Source of the DNA: Anaerobacillus alkalidiazotrophicus
Lineage (GTDB): Bacteria > Bacillota > Bacilli > Bacillales_H > Anaerobacillaceae
Length of the DNA stretch: 64,000 bases
Direction: 5' to 3'
Assembly: GCF_001866055.1 (NCBI RefSeq)
Contig: NZ_MLQS01000001.1
Location: 1,361,616-1,425,615, forward strand
The number at the start of each line of letters is the position of its first letter. The first letter of the stretch is position 1. A program made the translations under genes and the position numbers. Positions 63,279 to 64,000 of the stretch are shown here, in pieces. Below the pieces are notes generated by a model, which ran no database searches, was not told the DNA's origin, and saw nothing but the letters and a program-made list of their open reading frames with translations.

Positions 63279-63848
63279 ATGAACAAATCTTTATCACTAA
63301 GGTTCGGAATAGTCGGCCTTGTAGTAATCGTAATGGCTGTTTCTGCATACAATCATTACTTACGTTCAGATAGTTCTAGTTTAGTTGATAAAGGAGATGA
63401 GAAAGAGGTTGTCGAGGATGTAGAAAATGTTGAAATTGATGAAGTCCCAACTGAGCCTGTCGCAACTCCGATTGACAACGCCAATGAAAAAGAGCTACAT
63501 AATAAAATTTTCCAATTACATACTGAATTAAACAACACCGTAGGTTGGAGAGGGTACCTAAGTGTAAACTGGGATGATGAAGGTAGAATGAACTATTTAA
63601 TAGAGCAAACGTTTTTAATAGAAAAAGGTACAAGCAGTGAGGTGCTTAAGCAAGATATGGTCAATATGAGAGCTTGCTTAGAAGTTGCCTACGAAAAAAA
63701 AGACGTGTATGGTCTTAGACTTGCTCACCGGATTATTCATGATCTAGATTATTTCATAAATAACAACAGTACTGACGGTATCGTTTACAATATGACTAGT
63801 TATGGTAACGATTCAAAGATAAACGAAGTCTTCACGTATATTCAATAA
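63279..63848 (+). CDS. Membrane-anchored hypothetical protein, ~189 aa
   Basis: Starts possible at ATG 63279 or TTG 63276, with GGGGGA about 10-13 nt upstream; starts at 63243 and 63267 are poorly placed. One N-terminal helix (~7-25), an acidic linker (DKGDEKEVVEDVENVEIDE), then a helical exported domain of ~110 residues (NVNWDDE-like, AHRIIHDLDYFI). No family recognised. No terminator is seen before the window end; 63849-64000 is empty of recognisable features. Confidence 0.65.
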   Translation: MNKSLSLRFGIVGLVVIVMAVSAYNHYLRSDSSSLVDKGDEKEVVEDVENVEIDEVPTEPVATPIDNANEKELHNKIFQLHTELNNTVGWRGYLSVNWDDEGRMNYLIEQTFLIEKGTSSEVLKQDMVNMRACLEVAYEKKDVYGLRLAHRIIHDLDYFINNNSTDGIVYNMTSYGNDSKINEVFTYIQ

Positions 63849-64000
63849 CGACAATCGTTAAACATAGCCAAGACGCCAAAAAAGCATTAAATAGAAGAAA
63901 AATTTTAAAACATCGTGAAGGAAAAAATGTAAGTTTCTTAGCTAAATAAGTCATCAATAAGGGAAATAGTAGTTTTTTTCCGAAGTGGTTTACGAGAGTG

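Noticed and set aside
63849..64000. A tRNA or gene start at the right edge
   Set aside because: No cloverleaf, conserved TTC loop or start signal could be recognised.

Overview
The window looks like chromosomal DNA of a low-GC Gram-positive, spore-former-type bacterium of the Bacillaceae. The 23S tail and the 5S rRNA read like Bacillus rRNA, ribosome-binding sites are strong GGAGG types with frequent GTG/TTG starts, and the window is rich in secreted cell-wall proteins. A DcuB-type C4-dicarboxylate antiporter and 34 clustered haem-binding motifs suggest anaerobic respiration; an Anaerobacillus-like genus is my inference, not something the sequence proves.

Layout. 1-940: a truncated IS3-type element abuts the last ~250 nt of 23S rRNA (with a 38-bp tandem duplication), followed by 5S rRNA and a terminator. 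1-6.9 kb: small membrane proteins of unknown function, then a zinc-ribbon/FxLYD protein, an HtrA-like S1C protease and a YpmS-like protein. 6.9-29.5 kb: an accessory-looking stretch holding 15 copies of a palindromic repeat (core GGGGTC[A/T]GACCCC). It carries a one-haem cytochrome, an alpha/beta-hydrolase-like/SARP-like regulator, an SLH-like secreted protein, a dead IS4 transposase, a frameshifted pRiA4b-type gene, an L,D-transpeptidase, a nucleotidyltransferase, an ABC-2 exporter, a lipoprotein, CapA, a ZIP transporter and an M20 amidohydrolase. It ends at a REP-associated tyrosine transposase (RAYT) flanked by two inverted copies of the repeat. No copy is seen after 29.5 kb.

30-52 kb: DcuB, UDP-sugar enzymes (Ugd, GalE), a sigma-like factor, a fused MNT-HEPN protein, a DUF418 membrane protein, a VOC protein, and several secreted wall enzymes with peptidoglycan-binding repeats. 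Among these, an S8 protease and an M14 carboxypeptidase are divergently transcribed and carry the same repeat type. Three further intergenic repeat families and a 25-unit minisatellite lie here.

52.2-60.3 kb is the most interesting part: six co-directional genes for a trans-envelope electron path. They encode a NapC/NirT-type octahaem cytochrome, a membrane-anchored dodecahaem cytochrome, a TPR protein, an NHL beta-propeller, a secreted six-haem cytochrome whose haem order and flanking motifs match the Geobacter nanowire protein OmcS as I remember it, and a 703-residue Ig-like/octahaem surface protein. The model is that quinol is oxidised at the membrane by the NapC-type proteins, electrons pass through the wall, and the OmcS-like protein polymerises into an extracellular haem wire assembled with help from the TPR/NHL pair. 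After this come an NlpC/P60 endopeptidase and two small exported proteins. No tRNA gene or CRISPR array was found.
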